This document shows positions 1 through 5,896 of a stretch of DNA of 5,896 nucleotides, one piece after another. The notes beneath the pieces were generated by a model that searched no databases, was not told the DNA's origin, and saw only the letters and a program-made list of their open reading frames with translations. Origin of the DNA: an uncultured Pelagibacteraceae bacterium (GTDB lineage: Bacteria; Pseudomonadota; Alphaproteobacteria; Pelagibacterales; Pelagibacteraceae). A program made the position numbers and the translations under genes. How positions within the stretch are numbered: position 1 is the stretch's first letter; every line of letters starts with the position of its first letter. The DNA lies in NCBI GenBank assembly GCA_902630915.1, contig CACOWD010000015.1, forward strand, positions 1-5,896. Direction: 5' to 3'.

Positions 1-1
1 A

Positions 2-1027
2 GAAGGCGGTATCAATGGTAGAAAAATTGATTTAATTCTCTATAACGATGAGTGCAAATCAGAAAAAGGAGTAGCAAATGCTACTAAACTTGCCTACCAA
101 GACAAAGTTCACGTAATAATCGGATCAAGCTGTAGTTCTGTAACATTACCAATGGTTCCAGTAATAACTAAAGCAAAAGTTCCGCAAATCATACCTCACT
201 CTACAAGTTCTAAAATTACGATGACTGGAAGTGAATATATATTCAGAGTACCGGTATCTTCTAGATTTTATAAACTTGTACAAGGTAAATTCACTGCTGA
301 GCAACAAGGTAAAAAGATAGCATATATCTATGTGCCTGACCAAGCCAGCATGGTTTTTGCTAAAGAGATGATTCAATTTATGAAAGACGAGTACGGAGTT
401 GAACCAACTTATGCAGTTCAAGCCGGTGAAAAAGAAACTGACTTTAGATCTTACTTAATGAAAGCTAAAGCTACTAACCCAGATGTGATAGTTTTATCTG
501 GTCTAGTTGATGAAACAGTTCGTATGCTTGTTCAATCATATGAAGTTGGAATACCAAAAAGCGTACACAGAGTAGCAAACTCAGTAGCTTCAAAAGTAGA
601 AGTGCCAACAAACGCAGGCAAAGCTGCAGTTGGAGTTGTTTACTCAGCTGCTTTCGCTGCTTCAGACACAAGACCAATCGCTAAAAAATTTGTGAAGAAG
701 ATCAAAAGTACTTATGGTGTAACACCAGGTCACGATTTTTCACAAATGCAAGATCTTTTAGATATGCTTAAACCAGCATTGACAAAAGCTTCTACTAAAT
801 TCTCAGGTGATTTAGCCGCTGATAGAAACGCTGTCAGAGATGCTATTGCTGGGATAACTAATTTTACTGGATTAGCTTCAGGACCAATTAGTTTTTGTGC
901 GAATGGTTCACCAGAGTGTAGAGATGGTAACAAAACACCAGTTATGATCAAATACTCAAGAGGTGGAAAAAACTGGAAAACAGCAGTTGCTGGTACGGTT
1001 ACATTTAACCCTAGTGACGGTCTATAA
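2..1027 (+). CDS. Branched-chain amino acid-type ABC transporter substrate-binding protein (LivJ/LivK family), 5'-truncated by window edge
   Basis: Periplasmic binding protein that captures a ligand, probably an amino acid or related small molecule, and hands it to a Liv-type ABC permease. The frame is open from base 2, giving 341 residues and a TAA stop. The first ATG, at 152, is internal: the codons before it already read as family sequence (GGINGRKIDLILYNDEC, then VIIGSSCSS). The true start and signal peptide lie left of the window, and about 50-60 residues are probably missing. Cys18 and Cys44 of the visible part match the conserved disulfide of E. coli LivJ/LivK (DDACDPKQA...GHLCSSST). 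The Ser-rich stretch after Cys44 and the HSTSSKIT segment align with the LivJ ligand-binding loops. A second Cys pair, Cys299 and Cys306, lies near the C terminus. Parts of the gene are GC-richer than its neighbours (52% at 601-660 by hand count), as expected for a highly expressed gene. The permease and ATPase genes follow on the same strand. The family call is firm; the ligand is unknown. Confidence 0.93.
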   Translation, partial: EGGINGRKIDLILYNDECKSEKGVANATKLAYQDKVHVIIGSSCSSVTLPMVPVITKAKVPQIIPHSTSSKITMTGSEYIFRVPVSSRFYKLVQGKFTAEQQGKKIAYIYVPDQASMVFAKEMIQFMKDEYGVEPTYAVQAGEKETDFRSYLMKAKATNPDVIVLSGLVDETVRMLVQSYEVGIPKSVHRVANSVASKVEVPTNAGKAAVGVVYSAAFAASDTRPIAKKFVKKIKSTYGVTPGHDFSQMQDLLDMLKPALTKASTKFSGDLAADRNAVRDAIAGITNFTGLASGPISFCANGSPECRDGNKTPVMIKYSRGGKNWKTAVAGTVTFNPSDGL

Positions 1028-1040
1028 TTTCTAAAAATTG

Positions 1041-1067
1041 ATGAGCGGTGTATAAAACACCGCTCAT
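1041..1067 (+). terminator. Strong hairpin after the binding-protein gene: partial terminator or mRNA 3'-end stabiliser
   Basis: Arms ATGAGCGGTG (1041-1050) and CACCGCTCAT (1058-1067) are perfectly complementary. An extra T1051-A1057 pair makes 11 bp with a five-base ATAAA loop. It begins 13 bases after the stop of the binding-protein gene and stands out in AT-rich surroundings. What follows (TTACAATCTT) is not a clean T-run, so a full intrinsic terminator is doubtful. A leaky terminator, or a structure shielding the upstream message from 3' exonucleases, would fit a binding protein needed in excess over its permease. The structure is read directly; its role is inferred. Confidence 0.75.
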
Positions 1068-1109
1068 TTACAATCTTAAGAGAAATTTAATAAAAAAAAG
1101 AGCAAGAAA

Positions 1110-2099
1110 ATGGAAAAATTTAAAAAAGTAATCAGCCAGTATCCTTTTCTTGGATTTATCATTGCTTATCTAGTTCTTTTATGTGTACCAACAATTTTTT
1201 TTACAGACTTATATCAATCTCATTTATCAAGCTTAATATTTGTTAATATAATAGTTGCTGCGGGACTAAATATTGTTAAAGGCTATTGCGGTCAAGTTAC
1301 TGTTGGACATGTTGGTCTGTATGCGGTTGGTTCTTACACAGCTGGATGTATGTTCATGTATTTAGGTTCTGACTTATGGATGACCTTACCAGCTGCAATT
1401 ATAGTTACAGGTTTATTTGGAATAGCTTTTGGAATTCCGTCTTTTAGACTTGAAGGTCCTTATTTAGCCTTAGCCACATTAGGAGGGGGAGAAGCAATAA
1501 GATTATTTATAGAGAACGGAGAATTTTTTGGTTCGACTTATGGAATTTCAAGTATTTCTCAGCCTGTGATTTTTGGGGTGCCCTTTGATACTCCTGACAA
1601 ATATTATTATATCTCGATGCCAGTTATGCTAATTGCAGTTTATTTTTCTTATAGTATTTTAAAATCCTCTATTGGACGAGCATTTATGTCAGTAAGAGAA
1701 GATCCAATATCAGCAGCCGCATCCGGAATAGATATAAAAAAATACAAAATTTTAGCATTTATATTAAGTGCAATGTTTGCTGGAGCTGCCGGAGCTGTCT
1801 ACGCACACCTTCCACCAGGATATATTCATCCAAATAACTATACAGTAATTGAGATGGTTACTTTTTTAGCAATGGTTGTTTTCGGAGGCCTAGGCCACAT
1901 TTGGGGAGGAATAATTGGAGCAATAATAATAACAATTGTCTATGATTTAACTCGTCCTCTTTATGAGTATCAATTATTTATATTTGGCTTGACAATTGTT
2001 CTTACAATTTTGTTTATGCCAAAAGGCATTGGTGGATTTATAGATAAGATATTCATAGATAAAAGATTTAAAAAAAAGAAAGTCGAGGAAGGCAAGTAA
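1110..2099 (+). CDS. livM: Branched-chain amino acid-type ABC transporter permease (LivM family)
   Basis: Inner-membrane subunit, 329 residues, a normal LivM length, that forms the translocation path together with a LivH-type partner. Hydrophobic segments run through the protein from about residue 12 to 305. The family hallmark near residues 52-80 ([20 protein letters not shown], followed by GSYTAG) matches the LivM/LivH pattern GxxGQxSxGHxxxxxxGAY. The cytoplasmic coupling loop at about 186-220 ([20 protein letters not shown], then [12 protein letters not shown]) is the EAA-like region that docks on the ATPase. The segment [16 protein letters not shown] near 256-271 is also typical. The tail is basic ([12 protein letters not shown]). 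ATG at 1110 is preceded only by a purine-rich AAAAAGAGCAAGAAA, a weak ribosome site. The stop overlaps the next start by one base (TAATG at 2097-2101), so translation with the ATPase is probably coupled. No LivH-type permease is present in the window. The symbol denotes the family; the substrate is unproven. Confidence 0.95.
   Translation: MEKFKKVISQYPFLGFIIAYLVLLCVPTIFFTDLYQSHLSSLIFVNIIVAAGLNIVKGYCGQVTVGHVGLYAVGSYTAGCMFMYLGSDLWMTLPAAIIVTGLFGIAFGIPSFRLEGPYLALATLGGGEAIRLFIENGEFFGSTYGISSISQPVIFGVPFDTPDKYYYISMPVMLIAVYFSYSILKSSIGRAFMSVREDPISAAASGIDIKKYKILAFILSAMFAGAAGAVYAHLPPGYIHPNNYTVIEMVTFLAMVVFGGLGHIWGGIIGAIIITIVYDLTRPLYEYQLFIFGLTIVLTILFMPKGIGGFIDKIFIDKRFKKKKVEEGK
2085..2092 (+). promoter_or_regulatory. 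Shine-Dalgarno site for the livG-like gene
   Basis: GAGGAAGG lies inside the last codons of the permease gene, six bases before the ATG at 2099. It is the clearest ribosome-binding site in the window and fixes that start. The other starts have weak sites or none. Confidence 0.75.
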
Positions 2100-2896
2100 T
2101 GTTACTTAAAACAAAAAATTTGATGAAAGCATTTGGCGGTTTAAAAGCTATTGATAAAGTTGATTTTGAGTTACCAGCTGGAGAAATCAGAGGAATAATC
2201 GGTCCGAATGGTTCAGGTAAAAGTACTTTTTTTAATTTAGTATCTGGGGTTTATGATCCTGATCCAGGTAGTTACATTGAGTTTGATGGTCACGATATTA
2301 CTGATGAACCGCCACATAAAATTGGAGCATTAGGTTTATCTAGAACTTTCCAACTTCTGAGACTTTATCAAGATATGTCAGTGATAAACAATGTAATGTC
2401 CGGCTATCACACTAGAGTAAAATATAAATTTTTTGATGCTGTAATCGGAAGAAAAAAAATATGGGATCAAGAAAAAGAAATCAAAGATGAGATGATGGAA
2501 CTATTATCCTTTGTAGGTCTCGCTGATTATGCAGAATTAAATGCAAGTGAGTTATCTGGAGGCCAAAGACGTTTATTAGTTTTAGCTAGAGCAATAGCCA
2601 TGAAACCAAAATTATTGATGCTGGATGAACCTGCAGCAGGACTATCTCCGGTTAACGTTGATAATCTTATGAAGATAATTATGCAATTAAAAGACAAGTA
2701 TGGATTAACACTTATTATTATAGAGCACATATTAAAAGTAGTTATGGATACTTGTAACACTGTAACAGTTCTTGATCATGGACAAAAAATTGCCGAGGGA
2801 ACACCTAGTCAAGTTAAAGACGATAATGCAGTAATAGAGGCTTATTTAGGCAAGAAGATGAATGATGAGGAAATGAGAAAAGCACTTGCGGTCTAA
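2099..2896 (+). CDS. livG: Branched-chain amino acid-type ABC transporter ATP-binding protein (LivG family)
   Basis: Cytoplasmic ATPase, 265 residues, that powers the Liv-type importer by ATP binding and hydrolysis. All nucleotide-binding motifs are intact: Walker [10 protein letters not shown] (35-43), Q-loop Gln85 in [10 protein letters not shown], signature LSGGQ (152-156), Walker B LLMLDEP (172-178) with catalytic Glu177, and the H-loop His210 in IIIEH. The segment after residue 225 ([20 protein letters not shown], then G) is the C-terminal extension typical of the branched-chain amino acid ATPases and separates it from generic ABC ATPases. LivG rather than LivF is favoured by the long segment between Q-loop and signature (residues about 97-150) and the position directly after LivM. 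The start is set by the GAGGAAGG ribosome site and the one-base overlap with the permease. The usual partner ATPase LivF does not follow; a PhyH gene begins 38 bases downstream. Confidence 0.97.
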   Translation: MLLKTKNLMKAFGGLKAIDKVDFELPAGEIRGIIGPNGSGKSTFFNLVSGVYDPDPGSYIEFDGHDITDEPPHKIGALGLSRTFQLLRLYQDMSVINNVMSGYHTRVKYKFFDAVIGRKKIWDQEKEIKDEMMELLSFVGLADYAELNASELSGGQRRLLVLARAIAMKPKLLMLDEPAAGLSPVNVDNLMKIIMQLKDKYGLTLIIIEHILKVVMDTCNTVTVLDHGQKIAEGTPSQVKDDNAVIEAYLGKKMNDEEMRKALAV

Positions 2897-2934
2897 ATCA
2901 ATTTTGATAAGCTTTATTAAACAACCATTACCAA

Positions 2935-3918
2935 ATGTATAAAAATATCAAAAAAGAATTCGATAAAAATGGGTTTGTAAGAATAAAAAATGTATTAGAT
3001 TACAAATTAGATTTAGAACCTATCTTGAACGATATGGCTTTCATCATGAACAGATTAGTTCATAGATTTGTTTCAAAAAAAAAGAAAAAAAGAGTTTTAA
3101 ATTTAAATTTTAAAAAAAAATATTCATATTTAGTGAGATTAGGTATTCCTGAATTAGATCAATACTTTAATATAAGACTTCCTCAAAACAATATTACAGT
3201 TGATAGTGACTTTTTTGCAAGTCAGTCAATTTTTACACTAATAAAAAATAAAAAAATAATTGAAAAAGTCTCGAAAATTTTAGGTACAGAAATTTCATCT
3301 AATCCTTGTCAAAATTCAAGAATTAAACAACCTGAAAAAGGTGTAGCGAAAAAGAATTTACATGACGGACTTGTTGGAAGAACGCCTTGGCATCAAGATG
3401 CTGGCGTGATGAATAAAAAAGGTCAAAAAGGAACAGAATTAGTAACTTGCTGGATACCATTTACTAAAACTAGAATAGAAAATGGGTGTATGTTGGCAGT
3501 AAAAAATAGTCATAAGCTGGGTCTTGTAAATCATGATACTGGAAGCAAAGGACAAGTTGAGATTAAAGGTATAAAGAGCATAGATAATTTAAAGACAATA
3601 CCTCTCGAAGCCAATGTTGGGGATATAATTTTACTTAATAAATATTTAATTCATTGTTCTTTACCAAACAAATCAAAAAACTTTAGAATAAGTATGGATT
3701 TAAGATTTAACAAAAGTGGACAACACTCAGGGAGAGATCCACTGCCAAGTTTTGCAGTGAAAAGCAAAAATAAAAAAAATATTAAAGTAAATACTTACAA
3801 ACAGTGGATCACCTTGTGGGAAGAAGCTAAAAATAAATGTTTAAAAAGAAAATGGACATATAAATATCCACTTCCAACCTTCAAAGGCTCAAAAAGAGAT
3901 ATAACGAATATTATTTAA
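2935..3918 (+). CDS. Phytanoyl-CoA dioxygenase (PhyH) family Fe(II)/2-oxoglutarate-dependent oxygenase
   Basis: Probable cytoplasmic non-haem iron oxygenase, 327 residues, of the family that hydroxylates small molecules using 2-oxoglutarate and O2. The N terminus (EFDKNGFVRIKNVLD, 8-22) is the usual PhyH opening. The iron-binding triad is visible: His153 and Asp155 in PWHQDAG and distal His240 in YLIHCSLPNKSKN. Arg251 in FRISMDLRF is the expected 2-oxoglutarate carboxylate ligand. The core TCWIPFTKTRIENGCMLAVK (171-190), followed by NSHK, matches the family pattern of a conserved W, NG and GSH-like turn. The tail (GRDPLPSFAVKSK, then WITLWEEAK) resembles bacterial PhyH proteins. It lacks features I would associate with ectoine hydroxylase, so the substrate is unknown. 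The protein is about 15% lysine (50 of 327), with a KKKKK run at 48-52 encoded by long A-tracts. ATG at 2935 has no Shine-Dalgarno site, so a somewhat different start is possible. The gene lies 38 bases after livG and shares one base with the next gene, suggesting the same operon. Confidence 0.91.
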   Translation: MYKNIKKEFDKNGFVRIKNVLDYKLDLEPILNDMAFIMNRLVHRFVSKKKKKRVLNLNFKKKYSYLVRLGIPELDQYFNIRLPQNNITVDSDFFASQSIFTLIKNKKIIEKVSKILGTEISSNPCQNSRIKQPEKGVAKKNLHDGLVGRTPWHQDAGVMNKKGQKGTELVTCWIPFTKTRIENGCMLAVKNSHKLGLVNHDTGSKGQVEIKGIKSIDNLKTIPLEANVGDIILLNKYLIHCSLPNKSKNFRISMDLRFNKSGQHSGRDPLPSFAVKSKNKKNIKVNTYKQWITLWEEAKNKCLKRKWTYKYPLPTFKGSKRDITNII

Positions 3919-4844
3919 TGAGCTCATCCACATCGGAGAAAAATTATCTCCCTGAGTTTTTTCTTGCCTGCCTAGGTTATTTTTTATTCGTTTCTCAAGA
4001 CGCAATGGTTAAATATATTGCAGAAGATTATAAAATTACCCAAATTATTTTTGTTAATTCTTGGTTCGCCTTAATACCTATAATACTTTACACACAAACT
4101 TTAGATGGATGGAATAAAATAAAGGGAGCAAACTTTAAAGTACACTTTTTCAGATCATTAACAATGGCATTAGCAGTTTTCTTCGCTTACACAGGATTTT
4201 ATTTAATGCCAATGGTTACAATGTACAGCATTGTTTTTTTAACACCATTACTCATAACCATTGGCTCAGTATTTTTTTTAAATGAGGTAGTGAGATGGAA
4301 AAGGTTTACTGCAATTATCTTTGGATTAGTAGGGGCTTTAATCTCGATTAATCCATTTGGCTCAAATATTGATACATATGTATTTATAGCTTTATTGTGC
4401 CCACTTTGTGCAGCAGCTAGCTATCTCATTGTTAGAAAATACGGATATCAGGAAAGTATATTTTCATTTATCATATATGGAAAAATATTAATGATTATAT
4501 TTTCAGGCATATTTGTAATCTTTTCCTTTAAAGCCATGAATTTCAATGATTTAGTTTTAAACGGTATCTCCGGTATTTTTAGAGGAACAGCGATGATTTT
4601 AGTAATTAATGCTGCAAGACATCTTCCTGGTGCTATTTTTGGATCGATTATCTATGTTCAGATATTCGCAGGAGTGATGCTAGGTTACTTAGTGTTTGGT
4701 GAAATTCCCACAATTAATAATTATGTTGGAAATGCGATAATTATTGCAGCTGGACTTTACATAGTTATGAGAGAAATGAAGCTAAAGAAAAATATTGTAA
4801 CATCTACAGCGAGACACCCAACTATCCCTATTAAAAAAGATTAA
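3918..4844 (+). CDS. EamA-domain transporter of the drug/metabolite transporter (DMT) superfamily
   Basis: Inner-membrane carrier, 308 residues, with about ten predicted helices at roughly 11-29, 40-59, 76-95, 100-121, 129-146, 152-171, 180-203, 210-230, 236-260 and 266-284. These form two EamA repeats of five. Each repeat shows the family pattern of a helix ending in an acidic residue followed by a further helix: FFLNEVVRWKRFTAIIFGLV (119-138) in the first and LVFGEIPTINNYVGNAIIIA (258-277) in the second. The overall look recalls the branch that includes S-adenosylmethionine carriers of intracellular alphaproteobacteria, but DMT substrates cannot be assigned from such similarity; it may export or import a metabolite. 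Its ATG shares one base with the PhyH stop (TAATG at 3916-3920) and has no clear ribosome site, so it is probably translated by coupling. The C-terminal 20 residues are hydrophilic and basic. It is the last gene of the plus-strand run. Confidence 0.92.
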   Translation: MSSSTSEKNYLPEFFLACLGYFLFVSQDAMVKYIAEDYKITQIIFVNSWFALIPIILYTQTLDGWNKIKGANFKVHFFRSLTMALAVFFAYTGFYLMPMVTMYSIVFLTPLLITIGSVFFLNEVVRWKRFTAIIFGLVGALISINPFGSNIDTYVFIALLCPLCAAASYLIVRKYGYQESIFSFIIYGKILMIIFSGIFVIFSFKAMNFNDLVLNGISGIFRGTAMILVINAARHLPGAIFGSIIYVQIFAGVMLGYLVFGEIPTINNYVGNAIIIAAGLYIVMREMKLKKNIVTSTARHPTIPIKKD

Positions 4845-4857
4845 AGTTTCTTTTTTA
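4832..4857. terminator. Possible A/T-rich bidirectional terminator between convergent genes
   Basis: TAAAAAAGA (4832-4840) pairs with TCTTTTTTA (4849-4857), a 9 bp stem with an eight-base loop, ending in a T-run on both strands. It spans the end of the transporter gene and the 25-base gap before the minus-strand gene's stop, where a shared terminator would be expected. The stem has only one G-C pair, so it would be weak, and such repeats arise by chance in AT-rich DNA. Confidence 0.35.
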
Positions 4858-4869
4858 TATTTAATCGAA

Positions 4870-5832
4870 CTAATTAGTATTTTTCAATTCCTTGTAAATA
4901 TTATTTACTCTATGAACTTGTTCGGCGATATTGAAATAGCACTCGTATTCAATTTCATTAGGAGTCACATCAAAATGGTAGTGGCCGGCATCTTGAGCAC
5001 CTTTATAAGAATGAAAATGAGTGTGTTCCCCTGACTCTCTTAAATCTAATTTTCCTCCAGTAGGATCACTAGTCCATAAAACCGAATAACACTGAAAATG
5101 TGGTCCTATAGGTTCGTAAAACTGTAAAAAATCTTTAACACATTTCATTTGATTTGGATCATAATATTCATGTTTTATATCTGCATAGTCTGGTTGGACA
5201 TGGGATTTGATTTTACCATTTAAGATTCTAAAAACACCACCCAGTGCAACACTTAAGTTTGTTTGTAAATTTTCAATAAGTGCAGTTCTCATAGATTGAG
5301 GTAAAGAGCCTTGCTCACCTGACCTTCTTTTAATTTTAATTTTGATTACATCTCCTTTTTTTCCTTCAGAGTAATATATATTACCTAGTCCACCATGCTT
5401 TCGGTGAGTGTAAGAAGTTGATTTACATTTTTTGTTTTCATCAACTTGAGCAATTATTGATTTTGACTCATTAGTGATTAAATTCTCATTGATGATAAGT
5501 TCTCCACAGTGACCCTCTAAACATGACATCGCTCCTGAACCTGCACCTAAAGCATATGATTTCTCAGAGCCAATTCTTTTTGCTATCTCTTCATAATCAA
5601 ATTCTGTACCTATAAACCTTTTATCATGCATGTATGGTTCTCCTCCAACATCAATAATCTTTTGGTTTCCACTTATACCTTCAGCAGGGCAATCCCATTT
5701 TCTTAGATCAGGACATTCAACAATTGAAACATCAACTTCAATATAGTTTTTTGATAAACCTTTTTTTAAAGCTTCGCTTACTTGTTTTAAGGAAATTTGA
5801 TGAAACTTGGCTTTTTCGATTGTTAATTCCAT
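4870..5832 (-). CDS. DUF1907 / C11orf54 (PTD012)-like zinc-binding protein, putative ester hydrolase
   Basis: Full-length member, 320 residues (human C11orf54 has 315), recognised from shared blocks along its length: SIVECPDLRKW (36-46), DVGGEPY (61-67), ALGAGSGA (94-101), IKIKIKRRSG (163-172), ALGGVFRILNGKIKSHVQP (196-214), QFYEPIGPH (237-245) and the C-terminal HTHFHSY...GHYHFDVTPNEIEY. In the human crystal structure zinc is held by the two histidines of the HTH motif and the second of HYH. These are His270, His272 and His286 here, so the metal site appears intact. The human protein hydrolyses p-nitrophenyl acetate in vitro; its natural substrate is not settled, so the reaction here is unknown. 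No signal peptide or membrane segment is visible, so it is probably cytoplasmic. ATG at 5832-5830 is the furthest possible start, since an in-frame TAG lies two codons upstream. It has no clear ribosome site. The gene is convergent with the transporter gene, so a shared pathway cannot be assumed. Confidence 0.9.
   Translation of the reverse strand: MELTIEKAKFHQISLKQVSEALKKGLSKNYIEVDVSIVECPDLRKWDCPAEGISGNQKIIDVGGEPYMHDKRFIGTEFDYEEIAKRIGSEKSYALGAGSGAMSCLEGHCGELIINENLITNESKSIIAQVDENKKCKSTSYTHRKHGGLGNIYYSEGKKGDVIKIKIKRRSGEQGSLPQSMRTALIENLQTNLSVALGGVFRILNGKIKSHVQPDYADIKHEYYDPNQMKCVKDFLQFYEPIGPHFQCYSVLWTSDPTGGKLDLRESGEHTHFHSYKGAQDAGHYHFDVTPNEIEYECYFNIAEQVHRVNNIYKELKNTN
4975..5025 (-). other. Predicted zinc-binding histidine cluster of the DUF1907 protein
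   Basis: These bases encode His270-Thr-His272 through His284-Tyr-His286. The HxH...HxH arrangement matches the zinc site of human PTD012, where His264, His266 and His278 bind the metal. The stretch between the two motifs is two residues longer here than in the human protein and contains an extra histidine at 274. Confidence 0.75.
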
Positions 5833-5896
5833 AATCTATTAATATCATTTAAAGAAGATTATCAATTAAATATAATTTTTATTATGAATAAGTTGG
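5833..5896. promoter_or_regulatory. Upstream region of the DUF1907 gene; promoter expected but not pinned down
   Basis: This very AT-rich 64-base stretch should hold the minus-strand gene's promoter. A TATATT-like -10 on the minus strand (5869-5874) would need its -35 at or beyond the window edge. On the plus strand TTTAAA (5848-5853), a 17-base spacer and TATAAT (5871-5876) form a promoter-like pair just before an ATG at 5884, hinting at a divergent gene running out of the window. In DNA this AT-rich such matches are common, so neither is firm. Confidence 0.25.

Noticed and set aside
152..154. ATG at 152 as the start of the binding-protein gene
   Set aside because: The same frame is open to base 2 and the upstream codons encode conserved LivJ/LivK-family sequence including the first disulfide cysteine, so 152 is an internal methionine.
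146..421. Open frame on the minus strand inside the binding-protein gene
   Set aside because: Lies antisense to a clear family gene, has no recognisable domain, and its composition is what an antisense shadow of this coding sequence would give.
474..951. Two further minus-strand open frames (474-677 and 730-951) inside the binding-protein gene
   Set aside because: Both are antisense to conserved coding sequence; the first translates to low-complexity Leu/Gln-rich sequence and neither resembles a known protein.
2527..2760. Minus-strand open frame inside the livG-like gene
   Set aside because: Covers the antisense of the signature and Walker B region, which is strongly conserved on the plus strand; no independent coding evidence.
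2897..2934. Gap between livG and the PhyH gene examined for a promoter or terminator
   Set aside because: The 38 bases show only an imperfect A/T-rich inverted repeat around AAGCTT and no convincing -35/-10 pair or T-run.
2935..3918. Ectoine hydroxylase (EctD) identity for the PhyH-family gene
   Set aside because: The HxD region (PWHQDAGVMN) does not match the EctD signature as I know it, and no ectoine synthesis genes are nearby.
5884..5896. Possible start of a divergent plus-strand gene (ATG AAT AAG TTG)
   Set aside because: Only four codons are visible before the window ends and there is no ribosome site; the promoter-like bases just upstream are weak evidence in such AT-rich DNA.

Overview
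The window is AT-rich, densely packed DNA with short intergenic gaps and lysine-rich proteins. It suggests a small, streamlined, low-GC bacterial genome, most probably a marine alphaproteobacterium of the SAR11/Pelagibacter type. That placement is an inference from composition, packing and gene content; no rRNA or other phylogenetic marker is present.

Layout: positions 2-1027 (+) hold the 3' part of a gene for a periplasmic branched-chain-amino-acid-type (LivJ/LivK family) substrate-binding protein, cut by the left window edge. A strong GC-rich hairpin at 1041-1067 follows it. Next come the inner-membrane permease livM-like gene (1110-2099) and the ATPase livG-like gene (2099-2896), overlapping by one base. 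After 38 bases comes a phytanoyl-CoA dioxygenase (PhyH) family Fe(II)/2-oxoglutarate oxygenase (2935-3918). It overlaps by one base a ten-helix EamA/DMT-family transporter (3918-4844). A convergent gene on the minus strand (4870-5832) encodes a bacterial relative of human C11orf54/PTD012 (DUF1907), with its zinc-binding histidines preserved. The last 64 bases are the upstream region of that gene.

The five plus-strand genes look like one transcription unit: an ABC uptake system, then a putative oxidative enzyme and a second membrane transporter. The hairpin after the binding-protein gene probably lets that protein be made in excess over the membrane parts. The second permease (LivH) and second ATPase (LivF) that this ABC family needs are not in the window; they may lie upstream. 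The substrates of the ABC system, the PhyH enzyme, the DMT transporter and the DUF1907 protein cannot be read from the sequence.

No tRNA, rRNA, CRISPR array, insertion sequence or recognisable riboswitch was seen, and nothing here amounts to a clearly new system. The most unusual element is the DUF1907 protein, whose family is best known from animals and has no settled physiological role.
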